A DNA stretch of 64,000 nucleotides from Coenobita brevimanus (Eukaryota; Arthropoda; Malacostraca; Decapoda; Coenobitidae). Under the pieces are notes generated by a model that saw nothing but the letters and a program-made list of their open reading frames with translations, was not told where the DNA came from and made no database searches. The DNA is taken from the NCBI GenBank assembly GCA_032717465.1, contig CM064653.1, positions 37,113,603 to 37,177,602 of the forward strand, in the 5' to 3' direction. Within the stretch, counting starts at the first letter, position 1; every line of letters starts with the position of its first letter. A program made the position numbers and the translations under genes. Of the stretch, positions 44,811-55,429 are shown in pieces.

Positions 44811-45088
44811 CATAGGGGTCCCAATGGTTGCATTATGCCCGAGAATCAAGCATACTAAAAAAAAAGAAAAAAAAAAAAAAGGCTTGGCTGAAGTGACAAT
44901 GCTGGAAGGCTATACAGATGCCTCATGAAGCCCCATGATGTGTGGGGTTCATGGAGGGGGCACAAGAAGCCCAGGAGTGTTTAGTCAACGGAAAGGCAAG
45001 GCTGCAGCTTGTGGAATTCCCATGGGATAGCTATATGTTGGAAGTTCCTGGAACATTTGGGACCTTGTTTGTGGCTGGTTTGTTTAAG
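44811..45088 (+). CDS. Candidate exon with early stop and second short frame
   Basis: Preceded by a strong acceptor (ten-plus T, TCCTTTACAG ending at 44810). Read in phase with the candidate exon at 44313-44394 it continues 15 codons (HRGPNGCIMPENQAY) to TAA at 44856-44858, as a terminal exon would. The segment then contains A-rich runs and a separate ATG frame (44951-45088, 46 codons), which ends precisely at AAG|GTGAGT (donor at 45089). Either a 3' UTR intron or an unrelated first exon could explain this. No homology recognised. Confidence 0.25.
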
Positions 45089-45508
45089 GTGAGTGGGAGT
45101 GGATTTCGTACTTACAGTATTTCGTAGCTAATTTATGTACTGGATTTGTAGTTTATGTACTGATTTTTTCTTGAAAAATACAATATTTTGTTCTTGGAGG
45201 AATTTACATACTCATGATTTTTAGAAAAATATGCCAGTATACTGTATGATTGATCATAGAACTATGCTCTTTTCACTAATTTGACCTAAAATTGTTATTT
45301 TTATTTTTCCTATTAGCTTCCTCAAAAGAAAAAAAAAAAGCTCTATAACCTGGCCTAAAATTATATTCACTATTGTTAACTTGCTTAAAGAGTTGCCGTA
45401 TTTTTCTTCCCCCACTTGGTCTTCATTTCGTCACCCACTTAGTCAAAATTTACCATATGTTTTACATGTAGGTTTCCAAAAGTATTCTTAGTCTTTATTA
45501 TGTCTGAT
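45089..45508. other. AT-rich, intron-like stretch
   Basis: Nothing recognised. Confidence 0.3.
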
Positions 45509-45855
45509 TATCTATCTATTGCCAGACGCCATAATCCTGTAAGGGGTGGCCATTTGACTTTGAGTTGTTTGTTTTACGGGGAGCGGCACTAACCCTCCAC
45601 CAACCCACTTGTTGACACGTAGGGAGCATGTATGGTTTGGTTATATGGTTACCACCCAGCGTTGTAAATGGTTTCTTAGTTTATGGCTTTGCCTAAAATA
45701 ACCATGTTATATAACCAAACCATACGTGTTCCCTACGTGTCAACAAGTGGGTTGGTGGAGGGTTAGTGCCCCTCCCCGTAAAACAACTAACTTAAAGTCA
45801 AATGGCCACCCCTTATGGGATTATGGCGTCTGGCAATAGATAGATAGATAGATAT
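45509..45855. mobile_element. Head-to-head hairpin made of RTE 5' and 3' ends
   Basis: Two arms (45509-45653 and 45699-45855) are inverted copies of one ~145-base unit with few differences, around a ~45-base loop. Read outward from the centre, each arm has the RTE 5' UTR (GTGGGTTGGTGGAGGGTTAG, as at 40745) fused directly to the RTE 3' end (GGCCACCCCTTATGGGATTA, as at 43722). Each then ends GGCAATAGATAGATAGAT. Both (GATA)n tails therefore point outward. All coding sequence is deleted. The source family is clear; how the dimer formed is not. Confidence 0.82.
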
Positions 45856-46390
45856 CCTCCACTTGGCTTAAAAGCCACATGTTATATTTCCACTTAACTT
45901 TTGAGTTCTAATAGTACTATTTTAACTTTTAACCCACCGCATCCCGTCGACGTATGGGTACGATTTATGATAATTTGGACATTTACAAATTAATAAAACT
46001 ACATTTTCCATAGCTTCTTTGTGACTATAATAGTATAATTTTCTAGTGTTAACAGCTGCAACTTAGCATTCAAGATGGAGAGATGGCAGTTTTATCATTT
46101 AACTACAATTCTCTGTAAGCTATACTCAAAAAACGATACCACAGCTCTACATCCCATAGCACTTATTCATGACAAGCATGATTTTCCACACCTCACTTGA
46201 TTTTACTGACTTGTTAATATACCGGTGCATAAATGCAATATAAACTCTTTTGGGGAGGAATGTTGAATTCAGAATATCTTGTTTTATGTAGGGGTTTCTG
46301 TATACGATTATCTCTACTTCTGCCCGTTGTGCAGTGGGATATTTTAATGAGGGGCTTTTAGGTTGCATATTATTTCTAATAAAATTTATT
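45856..46390. other. AT-rich non-coding stretch
   Basis: Nothing recognised. Confidence 0.3.
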
Positions 46391-46588
46391 GTGTTCCTTT
46401 ATCCATAGTGCCCACTTATCTTTCCTTCCTTCCTGCATCCATGCTGCCTATCTACCATCCCACCCACCTTACCTCCCTGCTTACATTCCTTCCATTGTTC
46501 CTTTGTTTCTTCATTCCTTCCTTTGTCTCTTCAATCCTTCCTTTGCTCCTACCTACATTCATTCTCTCTGCGTGCCCACCTTCCTACC

Positions 46589-46632
<44 letters not shown>

Positions 46633-46637
46633 TCCCC
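46391..46637. repeat. Pyrimidine-rich approach and (TC)n microsatellite
   Basis: CCTTCCTT/CCTACC drift leads into about 15 TC units (46597-46628). Confidence 0.85.
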
Positions 46638-47690
46638 CCCCCCCTCTGCCTACCTACCTTCCTGTCATTCCTCCTCTGCCTACCTACCTTCCTGTCATCC
46701 TCCCTCTGCCCACCTATCTTCCTGTCATTCCCCCTCTGCCTACCTACCTTCCTGTCGTCCCCCCTCTGCCTACCTACCTTCCCGTCATCGCCCCTCTGCC
46801 TACCTGCCTTCGTGTCATCCCCCCTTCTACCTACCTACCTACCTTCCTGTCATCCCCCCATCTGCCTGCCTAACTTACTGTAATCCCTCCTCTGCCTGCC
46901 TAACTTACTGTAATCCCTCCTCTGCCTACCGACCTTCCTGCCATCCCCCCTCTGCCTACCGACCTTCTTGTCATCCCCCCTCTGCCTACCAAACTTCCTG
47001 TCATCCCTCCCTCTGCCTACCAAACTTCCTGTCATCCCCCCCCTCTGCCTACCTAACTTCCTGTCATCCCCCCCTCTCCCTACCGACCTTCCTGCCATCC
47101 CCCCTCTGCCTACCAATCTTCTTGTCATCCCCCTTCTGCCTAACTAACTTCCTGTCATACCCCCTCTGCCCACCTACCTTCCTGTCATCTCCCCCCTCTG
47201 CCTACCTACCTTCCTGTCATCCCCCCTCTGCCTAACTAACTTCCTGTCATACCCCGTCTGCCCACCTACCTTCCTGTCATCCCCCCCCTCTGCCTACCTA
47301 CCTTCCTGTCATCCCCCCCTCTGCCTACCTACCTTCCTGTCATCCCCCCCTCTGCCTACCTACCTTCCTGTCATCCCCCCATCTGCCTACCTATCTTCCT
47401 GTCATCCCTCTTCTACCTACCTACCTTCCTGTCATCCTCCCCTCTGCCTACCTACCTTCCTGTCATCCCCTCTTCCTACCTACCTTCCTGTCATCCCCCC
47501 CTCTGCCTCCTACCTTCCTGTCTTCCCCACTCTGCCTACCTACCTTCCTGTCATCCTCCCCTCTGCCTACCTACCTTCCTGTCATCCCCTCTCTTCCTAC
47601 CTACCTTCCTGTCATCCCCCCTCTGCCTCCTACCTTCCTGTCTTCCCCACTCTGCCTACCTACCTTCCTGTCCCCCGTCCTACCTATTTC
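46638..47690. repeat. About 30-bp pyrimidine minisatellite
   Basis: Unit CTGCCTACCTACCTTCCTGT plus CATCCCCCCT repeats about 35 times with 28-34 base length variation. The long plus-strand frame over 46363-47235 and its relatives are artefacts encoding Pro/Ser/Leu/Tyr repeats. Confidence 0.95.
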
Positions 47691-48235
47691 CACTCCCCCC
47701 TCCTGCCTACCTTCCTTTCTCTCCCCCCTACCTACATACCTTCCTCTCTCTCCCCCCTACCTACATACCTTCCTCTCTCTCCCCCCTACCTACATACCTT
47801 CCTCTCTCTCCCCCTAACTACATATCTTCCTCTCTCTCCCCCTAACTACATACCTTCCTCTTTCTCCCCCCTAGCTACATACCTTCCTCTCCCCCCCCCC
47901 CACCTACCTTCCATTTTTGTGGTTCTTTTCTCTCATTGTTAAATGGCAGGGTTGACTGCCTACCTACCTTGACTTCCCTCCTCTGCCTACCTACCATCTG
48001 CTTCCCCCTCCCTACCCACCTTCCTCTCTCCCCCTCCCTACCCACCTTCCTCTCGCTTTCTCTCTCCCCCCCCAACCTACCTTCCTTTTCACTTCCTCTC
48101 CCCCCTCCTACCTACCTTCCTCTCTTCCCCCCCTACCTACATACCTTCCTCTGTCCCCTCCTACCTACATACCTTCCTCTGTCCCCTCCTGCCTACCTTC
48201 CATTCTTGTTGTTGTTCTTTTCTCATTGTTAAAAG
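47691..48235. repeat. Related CCCCCTACCTACATACCTTC array
   Basis: Units of about 27-30 bases (CTCTCTCCCCCCTACCTACA, TACCTTC). TTCTCATTGTTAAATGGCAG near 47930 recurs as TTCTCATTGTTAAAAGGCAG near 48222, indicating duplication of a larger block. Confidence 0.9.
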
Positions 48236-48299
48236 GCAGGGTTGAGTCTCCATGGTTACTAGTCATAATCTCGTACACATTGCCATCAATTAGTTTGAG

Positions 48300-48760
48300 A
48301 TACTTTTGAACATACTGTGTACGTTTATGATGCATACACTGATTTCAGTTTGGTGTGTGTTTATGTGTACGTTGATGATGCATACGTGGATTTCAGTTTG
48401 GTGTGCATTTATACTGTGTACGTTGATGATGCATACACGGATTTCAGATTGGTGTGCATTTATACTGTGTACGTTGATGCACACACGGATTTCAGTTTGG
48501 TGTGTATTTACTGTCTACGTCAATGCGTACACAGATTTCAGTTTGGTGTGCGTTTGTACTGTATAATTTGATGCATACACAGATTTCAGTTTGGTGTGCG
48601 TTTATACTGTATAATTTGATGCATACACAGATTTCAGTTTGGTGTGCGTTTATACATGTACGTTGATGCGCTTATGGATTTCAGCTTCATGTGCATTTAT
48701 ACTGTGTACATTGTTGATAAGCTCAGAGATTTGTTTGGTGTATGTTTATGCTGTACGTTT
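48300..48760. repeat. 48-bp minisatellite
   Basis: Unit GATTTCAGTTTGGTGTGCGT then TTATACTGT, ATTTGATGCATACACA occurs about nine times at roughly 48-base spacing (43-51). Because 48 is divisible by three, frames on both strands remain open through parts of it; these are not genes. Confidence 0.92.
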
Positions 48761-48818
48761 ACGATGCGTTCTTGTTTTTTACCAATATATATATATAATG
48801 TCAAAAAAATCCAGCTAT

Positions 48819-48822
<4 letters not shown>

Positions 48823-48880
<58 letters not shown>
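48823..48880. repeat. (TC)n microsatellite
   Basis: About 28 TC units with one interruption. Confidence 0.96.
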
Positions 48881-49265
48881 AGTGCAAGCATTGTAAAATT
48901 TAAAGGAAAAAAATATTATTATAATTACATGTATTTATTATGAATATTTGTGTTGTTGTCCATTTGTGTGGATTTTTGCTATTGTGTATTATTATTATTA
49001 AGCATCATCATCCGGACTTCCTTTCTTGTATTGTGATCTCCCATCTCCCCCTCTACTTCCTTACCCATTCCTTCCTGAAAAAAAAAACATATTATTATTA
49101 CCAATATCATTGTTATCACTAATTAGTAGTCACATTGTTATTATTATTATTACCCTGCCATGTATTTGTTATTATGTATATTTGTGTTGTTATTGTGCAT
49201 TTGGGTGGGTTTTTGCCATTGTGTATTATTATTATTGTTGTATTGTGATCTCCCTTCTACCACTA
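48881..49265. repeat. ATT-rich stretch with a local duplication
   Basis: The block from TGTATTTATTATGAATATTTGTGTTG to GTGATCTCCCATCTCC (about 48929-49049) recurs diverged at about 49158-49256, including GTGTATTATTATTATT. Confidence 0.7.
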
Positions 49266-50383
49266 TGCTTCCTTACCCATTCCCTCCCTTCCCTGCCCCG
49301 CCTAACTCTTCCCTACCATACCCTTCCTTTACCCTTGCCTAACTCTTCCCTACCCTGGCCTAACTCTTCCCTTCCCTTACCCTTCCCTTCCTTTACCCTT
49401 GCCTAACTCTTCCCTACCCTTGCCTAACTCTTCCCTTCCCTTACCCTTCCCTTCCCTTACCCTTCCCTTCCCTTACCCTACCCTTACCCTACCCTTACCC
49501 AACCCTTCCCTTACCCAACCCTTCCCTTCCCTTCCCTTCCCTTACCCTACCCTGCCATACCCTGCCATACCCTTACCCTACCTTGCCATACCCTTACCCT
49601 ATCCTTTCCTTACCCTTCCCTTTCCCTTACCCTACTGTTACCCTTCCCTTTCCCTTCCCTTACCTTGCCCTTACCCTGCTCTACCCTACCCTGCCCTTAC
49701 CCTGCTCTACCCTACCCTGCCCTTACCCTACTCTACCCTTACCCTACTCTACCCTTACCTTACCCTACCCTTACCTTACCCTACCCTACTCTTACCTTAC
49801 CCTACCCTACCCTACCCTTACCCTACCCTACCCTACCCTTACCCTACCCTACCCTACTTTCCCTTCCCTTACCCTATCCTACCCTTCCCTTCCCTTAATC
49901 TACCCCACCCTTCTCTTCCCTTCCCTTACTGTACCCTACCCTTCCCTTCCCTTACTCTGCCCAACCTTTCCCTTCCCTTACTCTGCCATACCGTTCCCTT
50001 TCCCTACTATTACTCTACCCTACCCTTGCCTTCCCTCTCCCTTCCCTTCCCTTTTCCTTTCCCTTACCCTACCCTTCCCTTCCCCTTCTCTTTATTTCCC
50101 TTACTCTACTCTAGCCTTCCCTTCCCTTTCCTTCCCCTCCCCTCCCTTTCCTTTCTCTTACCCTACCCTTCCCTTCTCTTACCCTACCCTTCCCTTCTCT
50201 TACCCTACCCTTCCCTTCTCTTACCCTACCCTTCCCTTCTCTTACCCTACCCTTCCCTTCCCTTCTCTTACCCTACCCTTCCCTTCCCTTCTCTTACCCT
50301 ACCCTTCCCTTCCCTTCCCTTACTCTACCCTACCCTACCCTACCCTTCCCTTCCCTACCCTTCCCTTACTCTGCCCAGGAAGC
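49266..50383. repeat. CCCTTA / CCCTTCCCTTACCCTA pyrimidine array
   Basis: Over 1.1 kb of C/T-rich 5-6 base units (CCCTA, CCCTT, CCTTA) with local higher-order blocks such as TACCCTACCCTTCCCTTCTC repeated at 50158-50290. Not canonical arthropod (CCTAA)n. Frames of up to 340 codons are artefacts. Confidence 0.95.
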
Positions 50384-50921
50384 GCGGTAGCTCAGTGGTA
50401 GGGTGTCGGGCTCACTCGTGAGGTTGCGAGTTCGCACCCCACCCGGTGGTAGCTGTGCTGGGAGGGGTGCACTCTACTGTAACCATAGCCCGGCTATATC
50501 CAAGTCTACTAATACCAAGTCGATTCACTTCCTTCAAAAATGGCGGAGCATTGGAGTGACATCGACTGGCTCTGGCAAGAAACACCAGCTCAGTTGACTC
50601 CTGACCATGATGGAGGGTGGATGTTTGTTCCACTGCTCAGACCATGACACATTTTTTTCGGTTCGGTGAAGTGAGGGAAGGTGTGGGGGTGTGATGGAAG
50701 GTGTAGGGGTGTGAGGGAAGCACTTCTTCCCCTGCTTCGTTTTTCGTTGTTATAAATGTTTAATTTGAATCTGCGGTTTTATACATTTTCTGTTACTGAA
50801 GCCAACTGACGTCACACAAGCCACGCCTCCCTGCCCCTGCTGGAAAGTGAACCGACTTGGTATTAGTAGACTTAGGGCTATATGATCTGATGATGTCTAG
50901 TTCGGGGATTAATCCTTTACT
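50384..50921 (+). mobile_element. tRNA-derived SINE, interrupted by a hAT MITE
   Basis: The head GCGCGGTAGCTCAGTGGTAG contains a perfect pol III box A (TAGCTCAGTGG). GGTTGCGAGTTCGCACCCC provides a box-B-like motif at correct spacing. The body runs to ACCATAGCCCGGCTATAT (50499) and resumes after the inserted MITE at GATCTGATGATGTCTAGTTC (50884). TTACTCTGCCCA before and TTACTCTACCCA after could be a target duplication, but the host array is repetitive. Confidence 0.65.
50492..50883. mobile_element. 376-bp hAT-type MITE inside the SINE
   Basis: Element 50500-50875 begins CCAAGTCTACTAATACCAAG. The other end reverse complemented begins CTAAGTCTACTAATACCAAG, continuing TCGATTCACTT versus TCGGTTCACTT. 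Both sides carry GGCTATAT (50492-50499 and 50876-50883), an exact 8-bp duplication as made by hAT transposases. Removing one duplication and the element restores a continuous SINE. Interior is non-coding, with repeated GTGAGGGAAGG and GTGTAGGGGTGTGAGG. Confidence 0.85.
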
Positions 50922-51262
50922 CTACCCAACCCTTCCCTAACCTTACTCTACCCTACCCTACCCTTCCCTTCCCATACTCCCCTACCCTTCCCTTCCTTTG
51001 CTCTACCCTACCCTTCCCTTCCCTTGCCTTACTCTGCCCTACCCTTCCCTTGCCTTACTTTACCCTCCCCTCCCCTCACTCTGCCCTTCCCTTACTCTAC
51101 CCTCCCCTCACTCTACCCTTCCCTTCCCTTACTCTACTGTATCCTTCCTTTCCTTTCCCTTATTCCCCTCCCCTCCCCTCCCCTCCCCTCCCCTCACTCT
51201 ACGCTACCCTACCCTACCCTACTCTACCCTACCCTTCCCTTCCCTTTACTCTACCCTGCCCT
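50922..51262. repeat. Continuation of the CCCTA/CCCTT array
   Basis: Same units as 49266-50383, so the SINE inserted into a pre-existing array or the array expanded on both sides. Confidence 0.93.
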
Positions 51263-51919
51263 TTAAAAGTTTCCAGCTAAACTAAACTGGTAATTATTTT
51301 ACTTCATTGCTGCACTTGCTCCTGGCCATGAAAAAATAAGTATAAAAATTAGTTTGCAACTCATCTATTTTGGTAGTGTTTTAATTTCCCTGCACTTCAC
51401 TTGCTGGTTGGGCCACAGCACCACACTATACTCCATTTCACCGAGTCTGGCAGCATCATTGAAGTCCTCAACACCTGTAGCATTGATAAATATCCTCAAT
51501 ACTGGATATACCTTTCTGTATTGCCTTTATGTATTGGTTCTGAAGGTAATAAATAGAGGTTTACCCAGGGTTGTGGAATCACTTCAACACTACAGGCATT
51601 GGGGATATCAGTGATGGTGACAAACTTGGTGAAATGGAGTATAGTGTTCCATCACTGGCACCAACACACCCAACAGTGACAGAGTTCAGAGGCCATCTTG
51701 GAACTAACAAATGAATATTCTTGCGTTTTGATGATCGCACAGTACGTTTGCTATGTTGTATATCTCAAAATGTCCATACTTGTGGTCATATAAGCTATTC
51801 ATCACACGCTGGGTCATCGTAAAATGGGGATCGGTTGTATGGCCAAAGGTTTGCCATCTGATTGAAATTTTATTTAGTCATGCTCTGTTGTTGATGTAAT
51901 TTATCCATGTTATTATTAT

Positions 51920-51954
<35 letters not shown>

Positions 51955-52024
51955 TTATTGATTATTATTAATTCATTGCACAGTCGTAGCTGCCATGGTA
52001 ACAATACTCTTCTTACTTTAACTT
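51263..52024. other. Non-coding stretch with an ATT microsatellite
   Basis: (TTA)n at about 51910-51970. An open frame at 51354-51614 has no recognised domain. Confidence 0.35.
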
Positions 52025-52215
52025 GGCCTTCTTAATCCATTTCTCCATCTTGAATAGTAATTTGTAATGCTAGATTAACACTACAATATTATGCTAGTCA
52101 TGATATAGGGCTTTGAAAGGATGTAGAACCATAGCATTGTATTTTCATCCAGTGGACCACATGAAATAAGCTGCAAAGAGCATAAATCTGGCCCAGATTA
52201 AGGTGTATAGGATGT
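52025..52215 (+). repeat. Unclassified dispersed repeat, copy 3 of 3
   Basis: CTCCATCTTGAATAGTAA, AATATTATGCTAGTCATGA, CTTTGAAAGGATGTAG, ATAGCATTGT, CCACATGAAATAAGCTGCAA and GATTAAGGTGTATAGGATG match copies 1 and 2 in order. Confidence 0.65.
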
Positions 52216-52309
52216 AGTCTGTTGGGATTTATCATTTTATATATAATGTGTACCAGTGATTTTTATATGTATTGTATTTATGTATTTTGTATTTTTTTTA
52301 TTTTTTTAT

Positions 52310-52850
52310 AGTAGGTTTGCTCTGTATCTGTACGTACCTTGTGTGTGTATCTGTGTGTATATCTTGTGTATGTAACTCATGCATGTATGTGTTTGTAGAT
52401 GTATGTATCTTGTGTCTGTTTCTGTGTATGTATTTTTGTTTGTATCTGTATGTATTTGTATCTGTGTATACTGTATATCTTGTGTATGTATCAGTGTGTA
52501 TGTTTGTATCTGTGTATGTATCTTGAGTTTGTATCTGTGTATGTATCTTGTGTTTGTATCTGTGTATGTATTTGTATCTGTGTATGTATCTTGTGTATTT
52601 ATCTGTGTGTATTCTTGTATATGTTCATCTTGTGTATGTATCTGTGTGTATGTTTGTATCTTTGTATGTATCTTGTATTTGTGTCTGTTTTTATCTTGTT
52701 TGTGTTTGTATGTGTATGTATTTTGTATACATGTCTTGTGTATGTATTGTGTGTATTTATTTATATGTTTGTATCTGTGTATGTATCTTGTGTTTGCATC
52801 TTATGTATGTATATTGTGCATGTATCTGTATGTATGTATGTGTGTGTAAT
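52310..52850. repeat. GT-rich minisatellite, about 24-bp unit
   Basis: TGTATCTGTGTATGTATCTT plus GTGT repeats with drift. Cys/Val/Tyr-rich frames across it (for example 52379-53016) are artefacts. Confidence 0.9.
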
Positions 52851-52914
52851 TTGTTGCTGTGGTCCTAGGCATATTCTGTATCTATATCTGGCTGTAGGCA
52901 TGGTCGGCTCTTGG

Positions 52915-53625
52915 TGTGGGATAGGGAGGCAGTTGAGGGTGTGTATGCTGGTTTGTTGTGGGATAGGGAGGAAGTTGAGGGACATGTGTACTGTATGCAG
53001 GCTTATTGTGGGATAGGGAGGGACGTGTATGCTGGTTTGTTGTGGGATAGGGAGGGGGTTGAGGGACGTGTATGCTGGGTTATTGTGGGATATGGAGGGA
53101 GTTGAGGGACGTGTATGCTGGTTTGTTGTGGGATAGGGAGGGGGTTGAGGGACGTGTATGCTGGTTTGTTGTGGGATAGGGAGGGAGTTGAGGGACGTGT
53201 ATGCTGGTTTGTTGTGGGATAGGGAGGGGGTTGAGGGACGTGTATGCTGGTTTGTTGTGGGATAGGGAGGGGGTTGAGGGACGTGTATGCTGGTTTGTTG
53301 TGGGATAGGGAGGGGGTTGAGGGACGTGTATGCTGGTTTGTTGTGGGATAGGGAGTCGAGGGACATGTATGCTGATTTGTTGTGGGATAGGGAGGGAGTT
53401 GAGGGACGTGTATGCTGGTTTGTTGTGGGATAGGGAGGGGGTTGAGGGACGTGTATGCTGGTTTGTTGTGGGATAGGGAGGGGGTTGAGGTACGTGTATG
53501 CTGGTTTGTTGTGGGATAGGGAGTCGAGGGACATGTATGCTGATTTGTTGTGGGATAGGGAGGGAGTGTATGCTGGTGTTGTGGGATAGGGAGGGAGTTG
53601 AGGGACATGCGTATGCTGGTGTGTC
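52915..53625. repeat. 43-bp minisatellite
   Basis: Unit GTGTATGCTGGTTTGTTGTG then GGATAGGGAGGGGGTTGAGGGAC, about 16 copies with a few shortened ones. Three units (129 bases) cycle through all frames, which explains a 402-codon minus-strand open frame with a 43-residue periodicity. Units are contiguous, with no spacers. Confidence 0.96.
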
Positions 53626-53629
53626 TTGT

Positions 53630-53985
53630 TGTCGGAGTTACATGGAGAAACAGACTGACAAACGAGGAAGTGAAGGAGCATTGTGGTGTGGATAGGGATG
53701 TGATAAGAAGCATTAGGAGAAACACATTGAGGTGGTTTGGCCATGTGAAGAGGATGGAGAGTGAGAGACTGACAAGGAGAATGTATGTGAGTGAGGTGGA
53801 GGGGGAGAGATGAAGGGGAAGGCCAAGGATGAGATGGAGGGATGGAGTGGAGAGGTATATGAGAGGAGGGTGTGAATTGGGAGCAGTGCAGTGAAATGGC
53901 GGGGGACAGAGTGACGTGGAGGCGATTTGTTTGTGGCCACCCCATATAAGGGATTAAGGCATCTGGCAATAGATTGATAGATAGG
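53630..53985 (+). mobile_element. RTE-type LINE, fragment E (3' end)
   Basis: Begins at GTCGGAGTTACATGGAGAAA, directly at the end of the 43-bp array. It encodes TWRNRLTNEEVKEHCGVD and IRRNTLRWFGHVKRMESE (53640-53813) and ends GGCATCTGGCAATAGATTGATAGATAG. Severely 5'-truncated copy. Confidence 0.85.
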
Positions 53986-54459
53986 TTACCTTAATAGCTT
54001 TGTTTTCATCTGACAACTGAGCCACCTACAACTTAAATGTTGTGGTTGAATGAAATTTGATAGATGGTATTCTCCTATGTTAAGAAAACTCCCTAATGCC
54101 TCTTCCTTAGTGATTTATTTTCCTTATTACATCTTACTGTCCCCCTCAGTGTTATTTAATGTTTTCTAATATCAGCAGACACTTCATATGTACTGTATTA
54201 TGTTAACCAGCTGGATATATCCAAAAACAAATCACAAAAGAGGACATGTTAGGAGGGAATGTTAGGGTGTCTTAGTTTTGATGTAGTAATGAGTCTCGAT
54301 GGTTACTGTAGTGTTTTTCACCTGATGGAACTGGCCCATTACCATATTTTGCACAGAATTCAATGATCAGCAGATGACACAGGACTGAATCTCCTTGGCT
54401 TTTAGCTAAATCAACCCCAAAAGCCACGGAGCTCAATGGGGTTAGCAACAAACTTTCAT
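53986..54459. other. Non-coding stretch, nothing recognised
   Basis: No supported feature. Confidence 0.3.
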
Positions 54460-54733
54460 CTCTTTTCTGTCCAACTCTCTAATGCAAGAGTTAACCATTA
54501 CTCCCAGTCCTTCATGTATGCAACAGGTCAACTCTGGAACTGTCTCTCTCTCTCTGTATTTCCTGCTAGCTATGATCTCCAATCTTTCAAATGCAGTGTG
54601 TCCAGGCAACTCGAAATGATCGGATTTTGAATGTGGCTTTGTCTTGTATTCTGTTTTTCTCTTGGAAGAAACAGTTATTGCGGGCTCGTGGCCTTTGTTT
54701 CCTTCTCCTTAGCATAAGAAAAAATAAAAAGTT
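54460..54733 (+). mobile_element. Jockey/CR1-like LINE, 3' fragment
   Basis: Encodes the last ~50 residues of the LINE polyprotein (SVQLSNARVNHYSQSFMYAT, YDLQSFKCSVSRQLE), stopping at 54628-54630. The shared 3' UTR follows and ends in an A-rich AAGAAAAAATAAAAA. Compared with copy 2 the coding end is better preserved. Confidence 0.85.
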
Positions 54734-55429
54734 TATGGTTAATGCATCATAGAGAGTAACCTCAGAGATAAGGCACTGAATAGAAAGGCTGCTAAAGATT
54801 GAGAGCATGGAGAGCTCCTATTAGGTGACCAAGGCATGCTGGAGCCCACTTCCATTTCACAAGTTCCAGGATATGGATGAATGTCCATGTAGGCAAGCAT
54901 TGACAGATGCCTGTTTAGCAATGCATGTTGACAGATGATCACTGATGAGAGGAAATGGATTAACCAGTGATGAGAGAAAATACAGACGGTGGAGCTCTTT
55001 GTCATCCACTGTACGCCTTTTATCTTATTCAGTGTAGTAAGGCACAGTCAAGAATGCAGTTAAGGACGTGATGGATGCGGACTTCAACAGCTTGGCCAGT
55101 GAAATGCCACACATTCACCATTTGATAATCAGGCCTCTGGAATCATGATTATATAGGCCTATCGGTTGACAAATCTACATAGAGTAACTGAAATAAAAAC
55201 TGAATTGTTGAAGGCTTTGTGCCCTTCATGCTACCAACAGTCTCTAAGGATCCCTATCTCCTGCAGGTGGTGCTGCTCCTACAGGACCAAGCTGTCATAT
55301 CTCCAGGGGTGTGTCTGCTGAAGGATTTGCCAAGATTGTCGCAAATTTGATCCACTGATTTCCAAAGATGTCACCCTCCTGCTGAAGGCACTGAAGGCAC
55401 AGGATTTATGTAGTATGTTTTGTATCTAT
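54734..55429. other. Non-coding stretch, nothing recognised
   Basis: No supported gene or repeat. Confidence 0.3.

Noticed and set aside
46363..47235. 290-codon open frame on the plus strand
   Set aside because: Runs through a ~30-bp pyrimidine minisatellite; repeat artefact.
49399..50421. 340-codon open frame on the plus strand
   Set aside because: Encoded entirely by CCCTTA/CCCTA microsatellite. Several frames are open at once and the product is only Pro/Leu/Ser/Tyr repeats.
50384..50460. Functional tRNA gene
   Set aside because: Box A is perfect but D, anticodon and T stems do not pair properly and the sequence continues as a SINE body.
49266..51262. Telomeric array
   Set aside because: CCCTA/CCCTTA units are irregular and do not match arthropod TTAGG (CCTAA) or other uniform telomeric repeats; the array is interstitial.
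52915..53625. CRISPR-like array of regular repeats
   Set aside because: Units are contiguous without unique spacers, and the genome is eukaryotic.
52761..53969. 402-codon minus-strand frame with 43-residue repeats
   Set aside because: The 43-bp minisatellite lacks stops on this strand, and three units make 43 codons. The frame also enters the antisense of an RTE fragment.
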